Assembly: GCA_903854805.1 (NCBI GenBank)
Contig: CAINXK010000535.1
Location: 1-10,682 of the forward strand
Length of the DNA stretch: 10,682 nucleotides
Direction of reading: 5' to 3'
From: an uncultured Anaerolineae bacterium
Lineage (GTDB): Bacteria; Chloroflexota; Anaerolineae; Anaerolineales; Villigracilaceae
The translations under genes were made by a program, and so were the position numbers. The notes beneath the pieces were generated by a model, which was not told the origin of the DNA, made no database searches, and saw nothing but the letters and a program-made list of their open reading frames with translations. This document shows, in pieces, positions 1 to 6,037 of this stretch (positions are counted from its first letter, which is position 1; each line of letters starts with the position of its first letter).

Positions 1-3
1 AAT

Positions 4-172
4 AAGGTTTACCTTGGCGTGCTTTGCGCCTTTGCGAGAAATGTTCAAAACCCGTTTCACGCCAAGTCGCTAAGAACGCCAAGAAAATCTCATTTCGCTT
101 TTCCTTTGCGCCCCTGGCGTCTTTGCGAGAGATTATTAGATGACTGAAACCTTATTAACCTTCATCAAAAAC
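4..172. repeat. Copy 1 of a 169-bp direct repeat (GxxExxY-type spacer)
   Basis: This segment matches 664-832 with only two mismatches (positions 144 and 161). It is non-coding up to 139 and then enters the first codons of a DUF3780-type gene. It contains inverted words: CTTGGCGT at 13-20 faces ACGCCAAG at 59-66 and again at 76-83. It also contains two related direct blocks built from 'ctttgcg' and 'ttggcgt' (about 12-43 and 103-134). Palindromic spacers of this style often accompany GxxExxY genes in environmental genomes, as far as I recall. Its end, 'ctttgcgagaga', sits directly before the start codon and supplies a weak purine-rich ribosome-binding region. Confidence 0.9.
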
Positions 173-214
173 GGGATGACCTGGATCGTAAACGGGTTGC
201 CCGAAGAAAAATAA
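140..214 (+). pseudogene. Chimeric 24-codon stub: DUF3780 start fused to GxxExxY end
   Basis: The frame from ATG 140 to TAA 212-214 encodes 24 residues. The first part, MTETLLTFIKN, matches the start of the DUF3780 protein (MNETLLTLIKN). The rest, NGMTWIVNGLPEEK, matches the C-terminus of the GxxExxY protein (NGMTRIVNGLPEEK). The join falls in 'atcaaaaac' (164-172), which resembles 'atcaagaac' (611-619) in GxxExxY and is identical to the DUF3780 start at 824-832. Both parent genes encode a shared LIKN there, so the crossover kept the reading frame. The stub is most simply a recombination scar left by deletion or duplication in a once longer tandem array. Whether the peptide is made is unknown. 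Confidence 0.8.
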
Positions 215-256
215 AAAAGGTTTACCTTGGCGTGCTTTGCGCCTTTGCGAGAAATG
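164..256. repeat. 93-bp direct repeat with 611-703 (GxxExxY tail plus short spacer)
   Basis: Positions 164-256 repeat 611-703 with two mismatches. The segment covers the last codons and stop of a GxxExxY gene, followed by the first 42 bases of the spacer repeat. After 256 the sequence leaves the long spacer and jumps directly to 'cttgcgagagac', the leader of the intact GxxExxY gene. The spacer at 215-271 is therefore a shortened form of the 139-bp one, with its middle missing. Confidence 0.85.
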
Positions 257-271
257 CTTGCGAGAGACAAA

Positions 272-661
272 ATGACTGAGAATGAAATAGCCAAAATCAT
301 TGTGGATGTGGTTTATAAAATACATGTAGCCCTTGGTCCTGGCTTGCTTGAATCGGTGTATGAAAGCGCAATGGCTCATGATTTGCATAAACGCGGTCTG
401 GATGTTAGGCGGCAGGTTCCAGTGCCAGTGTATTATGATGGCATATCCCTGGATGAAGGTTTTCGAGCCGATTTGATCGTAAATAATCTTGTTATTATCG
501 AACTCAAATCTGTGGAAGAAATTCATCCGGTGCACTATAAGCAATTGTTGACCTACCTGAAATTAAGCAACAAGCGCCTCGGATTATTGGTCAATTTCAA
601 TGTTGCGCTGATCAAGAACGGGATGACCCGGATCGTAAACGGGTTGCCCGAAGAAAAATAA
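272..661 (+). CDS. GxxExxY family protein (PD-(D/E)XK nuclease-like)
   Basis: This 129-residue protein belongs to the GxxExxY family of predicted PD-(D/E)XK-fold proteins, whose biological role is not established. The signature G24-LL-E27-SV-Y30 is present in the run VALGPGLLESVYE. A nuclease-like core follows: D67 in FRADLI, then E77-L-K79 in VIIELKS, which gives the D...ExK arrangement. A conserved-looking VHYKQLLTYLKL segment follows, and then a C-terminal GLLVNFN strand. I chose ATG 272 because the family usually begins with MTENEIA and because 'gcgagaga' lies upstream. In-frame ATGs at 227 and 254 would add residues encoded by the spacer repeat. The length is normal and the gene appears intact. 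It lies between copies of its own spacer and next to the defence genes, but nothing shows that it works with them. Confidence 0.9.
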   Translation: MTENEIAKIIVDVVYKIHVALGPGLLESVYESAMAHDLHKRGLDVRRQVPVPVYYDGISLDEGFRADLIVNNLVIIELKSVEEIHPVHYKQLLTYLKLSNKRLGLLVNFNVALIKNGMTRIVNGLPEEK

Positions 662-663
662 AA

Positions 664-832
664 AAGGTTTACCTTGGCGTGCTTTGCGCCTTTGCGAGAA
701 ATGTTCAAAACCCGTTTCACGCCAAGTCGCTAAGAACGCCAAGAAAATCTCATTTCGCTTTTCCTTTGCGCCCCTGGCGTCTTTGCGAGAGATTATTAGA
801 TGAATGAAACCTTATTAACCCTCATCAAAAAC
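664..832. repeat. Copy 2 of the 169-bp direct repeat, leader of the DUF3780 gene
   Basis: This is almost identical to 4-172. It fills the whole gap between GxxExxY and DUF3780 and runs 33 bases into the DUF3780 coding sequence, up to the shared 'atcaaaaac'. It carries the same CTTGGCGT/ACGCCAAG inverted words, at 673-680, 719-726 and 736-743. The leader of a defence gene is therefore made of a GxxExxY-type spacer, so any promoter or hairpin in the repeat would also act on DUF3780 and possibly on the downstream genes. Confidence 0.9.
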
Positions 833-1426
833 TCCTTTGGTTTTGACCCACTGGAAAGCAGCCACCATTTTCTGGTGGATATTCCGCGCGGAGGTGAGAC
901 GCAGATCAGGATCAGTGAGCATCTGACCTGGGATGAGCAAACTGGCTCCAGTGAAGTAACCACTGCCGCCCGGCAGGATGGACAGATCCGCGTGATCCTG
1001 GCGCGTCCAAAGTGGGATGCCATCGCTGAGGAGCTGCGCGCAGTTTTTAGCTTGCGCCTGAAAAAGATGGGCAAAAAAGGTGGTGCCTGGCGTGCCGGGC
1101 ATAACCTGGTGCGCCGTGAGTTGGGTAAGGAATTGGTGTTATTGGCCTGGGCTATCGAAGAAGCTGACCCTGCACTCATCCCGACCGCCCTGGCCAACTG
1201 GAAAGGCCTGGTGCCGGAAGAACGCTGGTGGCTGTATACACAGACTGCCGCCGCCACCGGGCACGGCATTAACGATCGCAGCCGCGGCTGGCGGAAAGCT
1301 GTGCGCTACGCCCTAACTGAAAACCCGGTGTTGGGCGGCAGCTCGCAAACCCCTGAATTTTTCCGTCGCGCAGACTCGGGGCCAATGTGGCAAGCTCTGG
1401 CATCAAATACTGATGATACCCCTTAG
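800..1426 (+). CDS. DUF3780 domain protein, anti-phage locus subunit
   Basis: This 208-residue protein matches my knowledge of the DUF3780 family, which is about 200 residues long. It has an N-terminal FGFDPLESSHHFLVDIP segment, a central KKGGAWRAGHNLVRRELGKE helix region and a LLAWAIEEAD segment. The typical block VPEERWWLYTQTAAATGHG then leads to GWRKAVRYALTENP. No catalytic motif, signal peptide or membrane segment is visible, so it is probably a cytosolic structural or specificity subunit. From memory, DUF3780 genes occur with a DUF1156 methyltransferase, a DUF499 ATPase and a PLD–helicase in an anti-phage locus, and two of those partners follow here. The start at ATG 800 has 'gagag' about eight bases upstream. 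The methyltransferase begins 104 bp downstream. The molecular role of the family is not known to me. Confidence 0.88.
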   Translation: MNETLLTLIKNSFGFDPLESSHHFLVDIPRGGETQIRISEHLTWDEQTGSSEVTTAARQDGQIRVILARPKWDAIAEELRAVFSLRLKKMGKKGGAWRAGHNLVRRELGKELVLLAWAIEEADPALIPTALANWKGLVPEERWWLYTQTAAATGHGINDRSRGWRKAVRYALTENPVLGGSSQTPEFFRRADSGPMWQALASNTDDTP

Positions 1427-1530
1427 GGAACTTTATCAGTGTTCGATTACAGGGGCACAAAACACAATATTCTAGTCATTAATTGTACGGGCTGTTTTCT
1501 TCCCATGCATTAATATGTAAAAGGATCCCC

Positions 1531-4443
1531 ATGACTCATTCATCTCAGCCTACTACACCTCTCGCTAATGCTCCAGCTTTCATCGAACAGCAGTTCCCCG
1601 TTGCCAAAGTTTCGATGGAGAGCTACAAAGAACGCAAATCAGGCGGAGGTCAAACATTGACTGGGTTGGGCAAGTGGTGGGGACGCAAGCCACTTACATT
1701 GGTACGTGCGACTTTATTGGGTTTATTGATGCCAGCTTCCGAAAACCCAGAGAAGGATCGTGAAATTTTTCTAAAACTGATGACGATGGATTGGAAAGGT
1801 TTACTTCAGAGAAAAAGCAAGCCCATCCCACAGGTGCGCCTGTTGGCGGAATTAGCTAACCTGCCACCCAACACGCAACGCCGTTTTCTGGACCCAAATG
1901 ATCAGACCAAACTAATCAAACTAGAAAAAGGTGAAAAAGAACAACTACAGCACCTGGTCTTCGAGCGCATGAACTACGCTGAAAAGCTGGAATATTGCGA
2001 GCTTTCGGAGCATGTTGATGGTCCTATGCCCGATGATTGGGATGAAATTAATTCTTATTTAGGCACCAGCGCCAAAAACTTGATTGACTTAGTGCAAGAA
2101 CTGGGTAAAAAACGTTTCGGACATACACCCAAGGTGGGCGACGCCTTTTGTGGCGGTGGGTCGATACCTTTTGAAGCTGCGCGCTTGGGATGTGATGCCT
2201 ATGGTTCAGATTTAAATCCTGCGGCTACTTTGCTTACTTGGGCTTCTTTAAATATTATAGGCGCCGTGGATGAAGTTGCTAATAATTTAAAAGATTTACA
2301 AAAGACTGTATTAGATTCTACTGATAAACAAATAACAGAATGGGGCATTGAGCATAATTCCCTAAATTGGCGCGCTGATGCTTATTTATATTGCGTAGAG
2401 GCTGCCTGCCCGGACTGTCGCTGGAAAATCCCTTTGTGTCCATCTTGGATAGTCGCAGAAAAAAATAATGTTATCGCAAACCTAAAGCCGGATCAACAAA
2501 ACCACCGTTTCGATATCGAAATTTTGGAAAATGTATCCGATCAAGACTTAAAAAAAGCCAAAAATGGCACTCTGAAAAACTCGCGGCTAGTTTGTCCAAA
2601 TTGCGGTGCATCCAGTCCAATCCAGATTGTGCGACAAAATTTGAGACTTTGGATGAACGAAGATTTTACGCCACTCGCCACTGATGTTTATCAGGAAAGG
2701 CTTTACTGCATCCGTTGGATTGAGAAATACGAAGACTCCAAAGGAATTGAACAACACCGACGTCACTACAGGGCAGTTACTGCTGAAGATTTGCATCGCG
2801 AAAATAAAGTAATTGAAATTGTGCGTTCACATTTTTCAGAGTGGCAGGGTAAAGGGTATATTCCATCAAGGCGCATCGAGTCAGGCTACAACACGGATCA
2901 ACCTATTCGTGAACGAGGATGGACATTTTGGCATCATCTTTTTACACCACGACAATTATTGGGTCATGCTTTGCTTTTAATGAACATTGATCAAAGCAAT
3001 GTTGATGCTGAGATAAAAGCGGGAGCCTTGTTAATGGTTGGGGCATCTTGCAATTGGAATTCGAAACTCTGCATTTGGAACAGCAACCTTCAAAAAGGGG
3101 GCGGGGCAGGGGTTTCTGAGCAAACCTTTTCCAACCAAGCGCTGAATACGCAATATAATTATGGCACAAGGGGCGGCCTTCTATTTCTAAGCACTTTTTC
3201 TAATAGCCTACCAGTCGTGCCCATACATGCAACAAATACAGTAAAGCCTGCTGATGCAACTGCCATCGATTGGGATTGTGATGTTTGGATCACCGACCCA
3301 CCTTATGCGGATGCTGTCAATTATCATGAGTTAAGCGAATTTTTCCTTGCATGGTATGAAAAGCTATTGAAAAGAATATTCCCGAATTGGTATTCAGACT
3401 CTAAGAGAGCCTTAGCGATTAGGGGTGGTGAAAATAAGGAATTTCAGCAAAGTATGATAGCTGCATATTCAAATCTGGCGAAACATATGCCGGAAAATGG
3501 TATGCAGGTGGTCATGTTTACGCATCAAGATGCTACAGTGTGGGCAGATTTGACCATGATCTTGTGGGCAGCTGGCCTGCGCGTCACCGCGGCCTGGACG
3601 ATTGCCACTGAGACGAGCTCAGGTCTTAAACAAGGCAACTATGTTCAGGGTACGGTGCTGTTGGTGCTTCGCAAACGCACTGTCAGCGAACCGCTCTTCC
3701 TCGATGAGGTCAACCAGAAAGTGGAGAGCGAGGTGCGTCGACAACTTGATGAAATGACCCGCATGGAAGATGACAGTGATCCGAACTTTGGCGATTCCGA
3801 TTATCAGTTGGCGGCCTACGCCGCCGCGTTGCGCGTGCTCACTGGTCAGCCAATTGAAGAAATCAATCCAGAGAAAGAGATCCTGCGCCCACGCAAACCT
3901 GGAGAAACTGGCCCAGTCGAGGCGCTCATCCGTCGCGCAGTCAAGATCGCCTGCGACCACCTTGTCCCACGCACGTTGGATGGTGAACTGTGGAAACAGC
4001 TTAACCCGGCCGAACGCTTCTATCTAAAGGGATTAGAAGTGGAGAGTCATGGCGAATATCGATCAGGTGTCTACCAGGAGTTAGCCCGCGGTTTTGGCGC
4101 CAACGATTACACCGAGCTGCTCGAAAGCGGCAAGGCCAATGAAACCCGCCTGAAGAGTGCCAGTGAATTTGGCAAGAAAGGTCTCTCCGGCGATGGCTTT
4201 GCTGGCTCGTTGGTGCGCCAGTGCCTGTTTGCGGTTGCACAGGTGAGCAAGAGCGACGAAACTCGCGAAGGTCTTAATTATTTAAAAACAGAACTGCCCG
4301 ATTACTGGGCCAATCGTGAGAAAATCAGCCACATTCTGGTTTACCTGGCAGCGCTGCGCAATGTCAGCACGGTGGCGCAATGGCACAAGGATGCCGCATC
4401 CGCAGGTCTGCTGCTGGGCGCGGTGAGGAATGATCATGTGTAA
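1531..4443 (+). CDS. DUF1156 adenine-specific DNA methyltransferase
   Basis: This predicted 970-residue N6-adenine DNA methyltransferase would protect host DNA within the locus. The DUF1156 N-terminus is clear: FPVAKVSMESYKERK followed by GLGKWWGRKPL. The SAM-binding motif is AFCGGGSIPFEAARLG (F206-C207-G208-G209-G210), with an acidic strand end at GSDLNP. The catalytic motif is D589-P590-P591-Y592. Between them lie C293-PD-C296 and C355-PN-C358, which probably bind zinc. The C-terminal third (after about residue 670) is a helical extension without motifs I recognise. I chose ATG 1531 because AAGGA (1521-1525) sits five bases upstream; a TTG at 1483 would add 16 residues without a ribosome site. 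The stop overlaps the next ATG as TAATG. The middle of the gene is AT-rich and the 3' part from about 3540 is GC-rich, which suggests a mosaic. Confidence 0.92.
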   Translation: MTHSSQPTTPLANAPAFIEQQFPVAKVSMESYKERKSGGGQTLTGLGKWWGRKPLTLVRATLLGLLMPASENPEKDREIFLKLMTMDWKGLLQRKSKPIPQVRLLAELANLPPNTQRRFLDPNDQTKLIKLEKGEKEQLQHLVFERMNYAEKLEYCELSEHVDGPMPDDWDEINSYLGTSAKNLIDLVQELGKKRFGHTPKVGDAFCGGGSIPFEAARLGCDAYGSDLNPAATLLTWASLNIIGAVDEVANNLKDLQKTVLDSTDKQITEWGIEHNSLNWRADAYLYCVEAACPDCRWKIPLCPSWIVAEKNNVIANLKPDQQNHRFDIEILENVSDQDLKKAKNGTLKNSRLVCPNCGASSPIQIVRQNLRLWMNEDFTPLATDVYQERLYCIRWIEKYEDSKGIEQHRRHYRAVTAEDLHRENKVIEIVRSHFSEWQGKGYIPSRRIESGYNTDQPIRERGWTFWHHLFTPRQLLGHALLLMNIDQSNVDAEIKAGALLMVGASCNWNSKLCIWNSNLQKGGGAGVSEQTFSNQALNTQYNYGTRGGLLFLSTFSNSLPVVPIHATNTVKPADATAIDWDCDVWITDPPYADAVNYHELSEFFLAWYEKLLKRIFPNWYSDSKRALAIRGGENKEFQQSMIAAYSNLAKHMPENGMQVVMFTHQDATVWADLTMILWAAGLRVTAAWTIATETSSGLKQGNYVQGTVLLVLRKRTVSEPLFLDEVNQKVESEVRRQLDEMTRMEDDSDPNFGDSDYQLAAYAAALRVLTGQPIEEINPEKEILRPRKPGETGPVEALIRRAVKIACDHLVPRTLDGELWKQLNPAERFYLKGLEVESHGEYRSGVYQELARGFGANDYTELLESGKANETRLKSASEFGKKGLSGDGFAGSLVRQCLFAVAQVSKSDETREGLNYLKTELPDYWANREKISHILVYLAALRNVSTVAQWHKDAASAGLLLGAVRNDHV

Positions 4444-4523
4444 TGACCTCCATTAATCGCTATTCGTCCCGCCGTACCCGTCTCGACCATGCTTTTCTCA
4501 GCCAACGTCTGAAATTCTTATGA
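4443..4523 (+). pseudogene. 26-codon remnant of the PLD–helicase gene start
   Basis: ATG 4443 overlaps the methyltransferase stop (TAATG), and the frame runs to TGA 4521-4523. Residues 4-24, from INRYSSRRT through AFLSQRLK, are identical to the start of the intact helicase at 6038. Over 72 bases (4443-4514 against 6038-6109) I count 11 differences. Four are in codons 2-3 (TS against PP). The other seven, in codons 4-9 and later, are all third-position and silent. After LK the match stops at once and the frame ends as FL, then ATGA into DUF3800. This marks the original helicase start, displaced by insertion. The stub may still be translated and couple the methyltransferase to DUF3800. Confidence 0.88.
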
Positions 4524-5131
4524 CTCAATACTTTTATGTGGATGAATCAGGTGAACCTGGTTTGCAGCACGCCTCAAGCTCCCCTTACTATGTGCTCGTT
4601 ATGGCGCAGTTGCCTAACCGTGAAGCGATTCCAGAAATGCTGGCATTGCGCCAACAATTAGGCTTTCCATTCCATTTTGAATTTCATTTCTACAAAATGA
4701 ACTCTCACCAGAAGGAACTGTTTTTCAAAACCATCCAATCCCTGGAATTTCGAGTACGAGCCGCTGTTCTCATCAAGGAGAACTTGCCATCCTACTTGCA
4801 GCGCTTGAATGGGACAGAACTGCCAATGGAATTGCTGATCAAGTTGACTTTGCGCGCATCCCCGCTGGATATAGCCAATGACATCCTGATTATGGATGGC
4901 GCACCCGAAAGTTTTCTCAAAAACTTACGTATTCAACTCTCGCAAGCCTATAAACAAGCCGGGCGTGAGCGTCCATTCAAAAAACTTATTGCCAGTGATT
5001 CACGTTTCGATGATGGATTGCAATTGGCGGATATGCTGGCTGGCGCAATTCGCCAGCAGGTATGGGCAAAAGAGCCAGCTTATGCCCATACCTTTTCCAA
5101 CAAAGTGGTCGACTTGTGGTGGGTGGATTAA
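4520..5131 (+). CDS. DUF3800 domain protein
   Basis: This 203-residue protein has the hallmarks of DUF3800. The N-terminal strand FYVDESGEPG carries D8-E9, an internal acidic strand reads ILIMDGAPESF, and the C-terminal GLQLADMLAGAI carries Q168-LA-D171. The spaced acidic residues resemble an RNase-H-like nuclease arrangement. That is the usual suggestion for the family and is not shown here. DUF3800 genes are common cargo in mobile and defence regions. ATG 4520 overlaps the stop of the 26-codon helicase remnant (ATGA), and no ribosome site is visible, so translation probably depends on coupling. The last codons (from 5102) are repeated in diverged form at 5865-5894, which shows that a second DUF3800 allele was once present. 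The gene appears intact. Its substrate is unknown. Confidence 0.85.
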   Translation: MTQYFYVDESGEPGLQHASSSPYYVLVMAQLPNREAIPEMLALRQQLGFPFHFEFHFYKMNSHQKELFFKTIQSLEFRVRAAVLIKENLPSYLQRLNGTELPMELLIKLTLRASPLDIANDILIMDGAPESFLKNLRIQLSQAYKQAGRERPFKKLIASDSRFDDGLQLADMLAGAIRQQVWAKEPAYAHTFSNKVVDLWWVD

Positions 5132-5203
5132 ATAAAACACCCCCGACTATCTCAAAACTGGCTTGAGAAGGCCACCTCACTTGGCAACCTTGTCGTCGGG
5201 CGC
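5102..5203. repeat. Copy 1 of a 102-bp direct repeat (DUF3800 tail plus structured spacer)
   Basis: The segment matches 5865-5966 at 95 of 102 positions. It begins in the last codons of DUF3800 and continues through the spacer after its stop. The spacer can fold. CCCGAC (5142-5147) pairs with GTCGGG (5195-5200) and encloses two hairpins: CTCAA/TTGAG (5151-5155 with 5163-5167) and AAGGCCA/TGGC..CTT (from 5168). Hairpin 1 has one base pair fewer here than in copy 2 because of an A at 5156. The bases just after it, up to 5220, resemble the end of the methyltransferase gene. Confidence 0.88.
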
Positions 5204-5229
5204 AGCAAGGAATGATCATGGTTGGTTGG

Positions 5230-5238
5230 TGGTACAAT
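5230..5238 (+). promoter_or_regulatory. Extended -10 promoter candidate for the toxin–antitoxin pair
   Basis: TGGTACAAT gives a TGn extension and a -10-like TACAAT 35 bases before the antitoxin ATG, with AAGGAG between them. No good -35 box is visible. It would give the antitoxin–toxin pair its own promoter, independent of the upstream defence genes, as is usual for autoregulated toxin–antitoxin operons. Confidence 0.4.
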
Positions 5239-5273
5239 TGTCTTACGATTTATTCTCGATAAGGAGTTGTAAA

Positions 5274-5489
5274 ATGGAAGCGTTGACAACCATTTCCAGC
5301 AAGTACCAGATTGTGATCCCGCGTGAATTGCGACAACAGTTCAATTTAAAGCCCGGGCAGAAAATCATGTTCATCCCTTACCAGAAGAGCATGCGCCTGG
5401 TGATTGTCCCATCGATTCAAGATGCGCTTGGGCTATTCAAGGGACTGAGCATCGATAACCTGCGCGAAGAGCAAGACGAGGAACGCTAA
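5274..5489 (+). CDS. AbrB/MazE-fold antitoxin (VapB type)
   Basis: This 71-residue protein has a swapped-hairpin AbrB/SpoVT DNA-binding domain: TTISSKYQIVIPRELRQQF, then LKPGQKIMFIP, then a basic MRLVIVPS strand. The C-terminal tail IDNLREEQDEER is acidic and would bind the toxin. ATG 5274 is well supported by AAGGAG at 5261-5266, seven bases upstream. The stop overlaps the toxin start by one base (TAATG), typical of a coupled antitoxin–toxin pair. It probably represses its own promoter at about 5230-5245 together with the toxin. The frame stays open far upstream, to 5163, but that stretch is the structured repeat and is unlikely to be coding. The pair probably serves to stabilise the inserted block (inference). 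Confidence 0.9.
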   Translation: MEALTTISSKYQIVIPRELRQQFNLKPGQKIMFIPYQKSMRLVIVPSIQDALGLFKGLSIDNLREEQDEER

Positions 5490-5860
5490 TGAATGTTGTT
5501 GATTCATCCGGTTGGGTGGAATATTTTAGACAGGGCAGGAATGCCGAATTTTTTACGCCACCAATTCAGGATTTGGACAATTTACTCGTCCCATCGATTT
5601 GTATTTACGAGGTATTTAAACGCATTTTCCAGGATTTGGGCGAGGAAAGTGCCCTGCAAGCTGTAGGGATTATGTGTTCTGGGCGAGAAGTTGAGCTCGA
5701 ACGCAAAATTTCCATCGACGCCGCCAAAATTTCAATTGACTTAAAACTGGCCATGGCAGACAGCATCATCCTTGCCACTGCCCGCGCCAATGACGCCAGC
5801 TTGTGGACGCAGGACGCTCATTTCAAGGAGATCGATGGTGTGCGCTATATTGAGAAATAA
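5489..5860 (+). CDS. PIN-domain ribonuclease toxin (VapC type)
   Basis: This 123-residue PIN-domain protein is a predicted metal-dependent ribonuclease toxin. The four acidic active-site residues are in their usual places: D5 in NVVDSSGWVEYF, E41 in ICIYEVFKRI, D91 in LAMADSIILATA and D109 in LWTQDAHFKEI. The length is normal for VapC, and the C-terminus GVRYIEK is complete. It overlaps the antitoxin stop by one base, so it is translated by coupling and probably transcribed with it. VapC toxins usually cut tRNA or rRNA, but the target cannot be read from sequence. Only four bases separate the stop from the DUF3800 remnant at 5865, so the pair is tightly embedded in the repeat-bounded insertion. 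A partner fit with the AbrB-type antitoxin is common. Confidence 0.92.
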   Translation: MNVVDSSGWVEYFRQGRNAEFFTPPIQDLDNLLVPSICIYEVFKRIFQDLGEESALQAVGIMCSGREVELERKISIDAAKISIDLKLAMADSIILATARANDASLWTQDAHFKEIDGVRYIEK

Positions 5861-5864
5861 CTGA

Positions 5865-5894
5865 AAAGTTTTGGATTTGTGGTGGGTCGATTAA
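5865..5894 (+). pseudogene. C-terminal remnant of a second DUF3800 gene
   Basis: The frame AAA 5865 to TAA 5894 reads KVLDLWWVD and stop. This corresponds to the intact gene's end KVVDLWWVD (from 5102). The five base differences comprise three silent changes and one V-to-L codon change (two bases). The pattern fits a different functional allele rather than decay after a recent duplication. No start codon or upstream domain remains. Confidence 0.75.
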
Positions 5895-5966
5895 ATAAAA
5901 CACCCCCGACTATCTCAAGACTGGCTTGAGAAGGCCACCTCATTTGGCAACCTTGTCGTCGGGCGC
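5865..5966. repeat. Copy 2 of the 102-bp direct repeat
   Basis: This copy closes the antitoxin–toxin block. It folds better than copy 1: CCCGAC (5905-5910) with GTCGGG (5958-5963) encloses CTCAAG/CTTGAG (5914-5919 with 5925-5930). It also encloses AAG-GCCA paired with TGGC and CTT (5931-5937 with 5945-5948 and 5952-5954). The result is a three-way-junction-like shape of about 59 bases. It could be a structured RNA, a processing signal or a palindromic mobile repeat. I recognise no named RNA family. Confidence 0.85.
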
Positions 5967-5969
5967 GGG

Positions 5970-5990
5970 TAAAACGGTCGAACCGTTTTA
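5970..5990. other. Perfect 9-bp inverted repeat with 3-base loop
   Basis: TAAAACGGT at 5970-5978 faces ACCGTTTTA at 5982-5990 around the loop CGA, 47 bases before the helicase start. It could be a weak, symmetric terminator (T-run within the stem) that ends toxin transcripts, or an operator for a dimeric regulator acting on the helicase. The low GC of the stem makes a strong terminator unlikely. Confidence 0.45.
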
Positions 5991-6037
5991 TTACGTAGCC
6001 TCATTTTACTGCGTTAGGCGCCGAAAGTCAAATTTTC

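Noticed and set aside
155..544. 129-codon - strand frame opposite the GxxExxY gene
   Set aside because: The + strand carries the GxxExxY signature and the D...ExK core. The antisense product resembles nothing and covers spacer repeat as well.
4..832. Possible CRISPR-like array in the region of repeated spacers
   Set aside because: The repeats are long (169 and 93 bp), irregular in number and spacing, and include gene ends. They are duplicated GxxExxY-type spacers, not short regular repeats.
5163..5273. N-terminal extension of the antitoxin frame
   Set aside because: The in-frame extension is encoded by the structured repeat and promoter region, whereas ATG 5274 has a strong ribosome site and gives a normal-length AbrB protein.
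6011..6019. GCGTTAGGC resembling the core of an integron attC site
   Set aside because: No matching RYYYAAC core lies at a suitable distance upstream, the palindromic body is absent, and no integrase occurs in the window.
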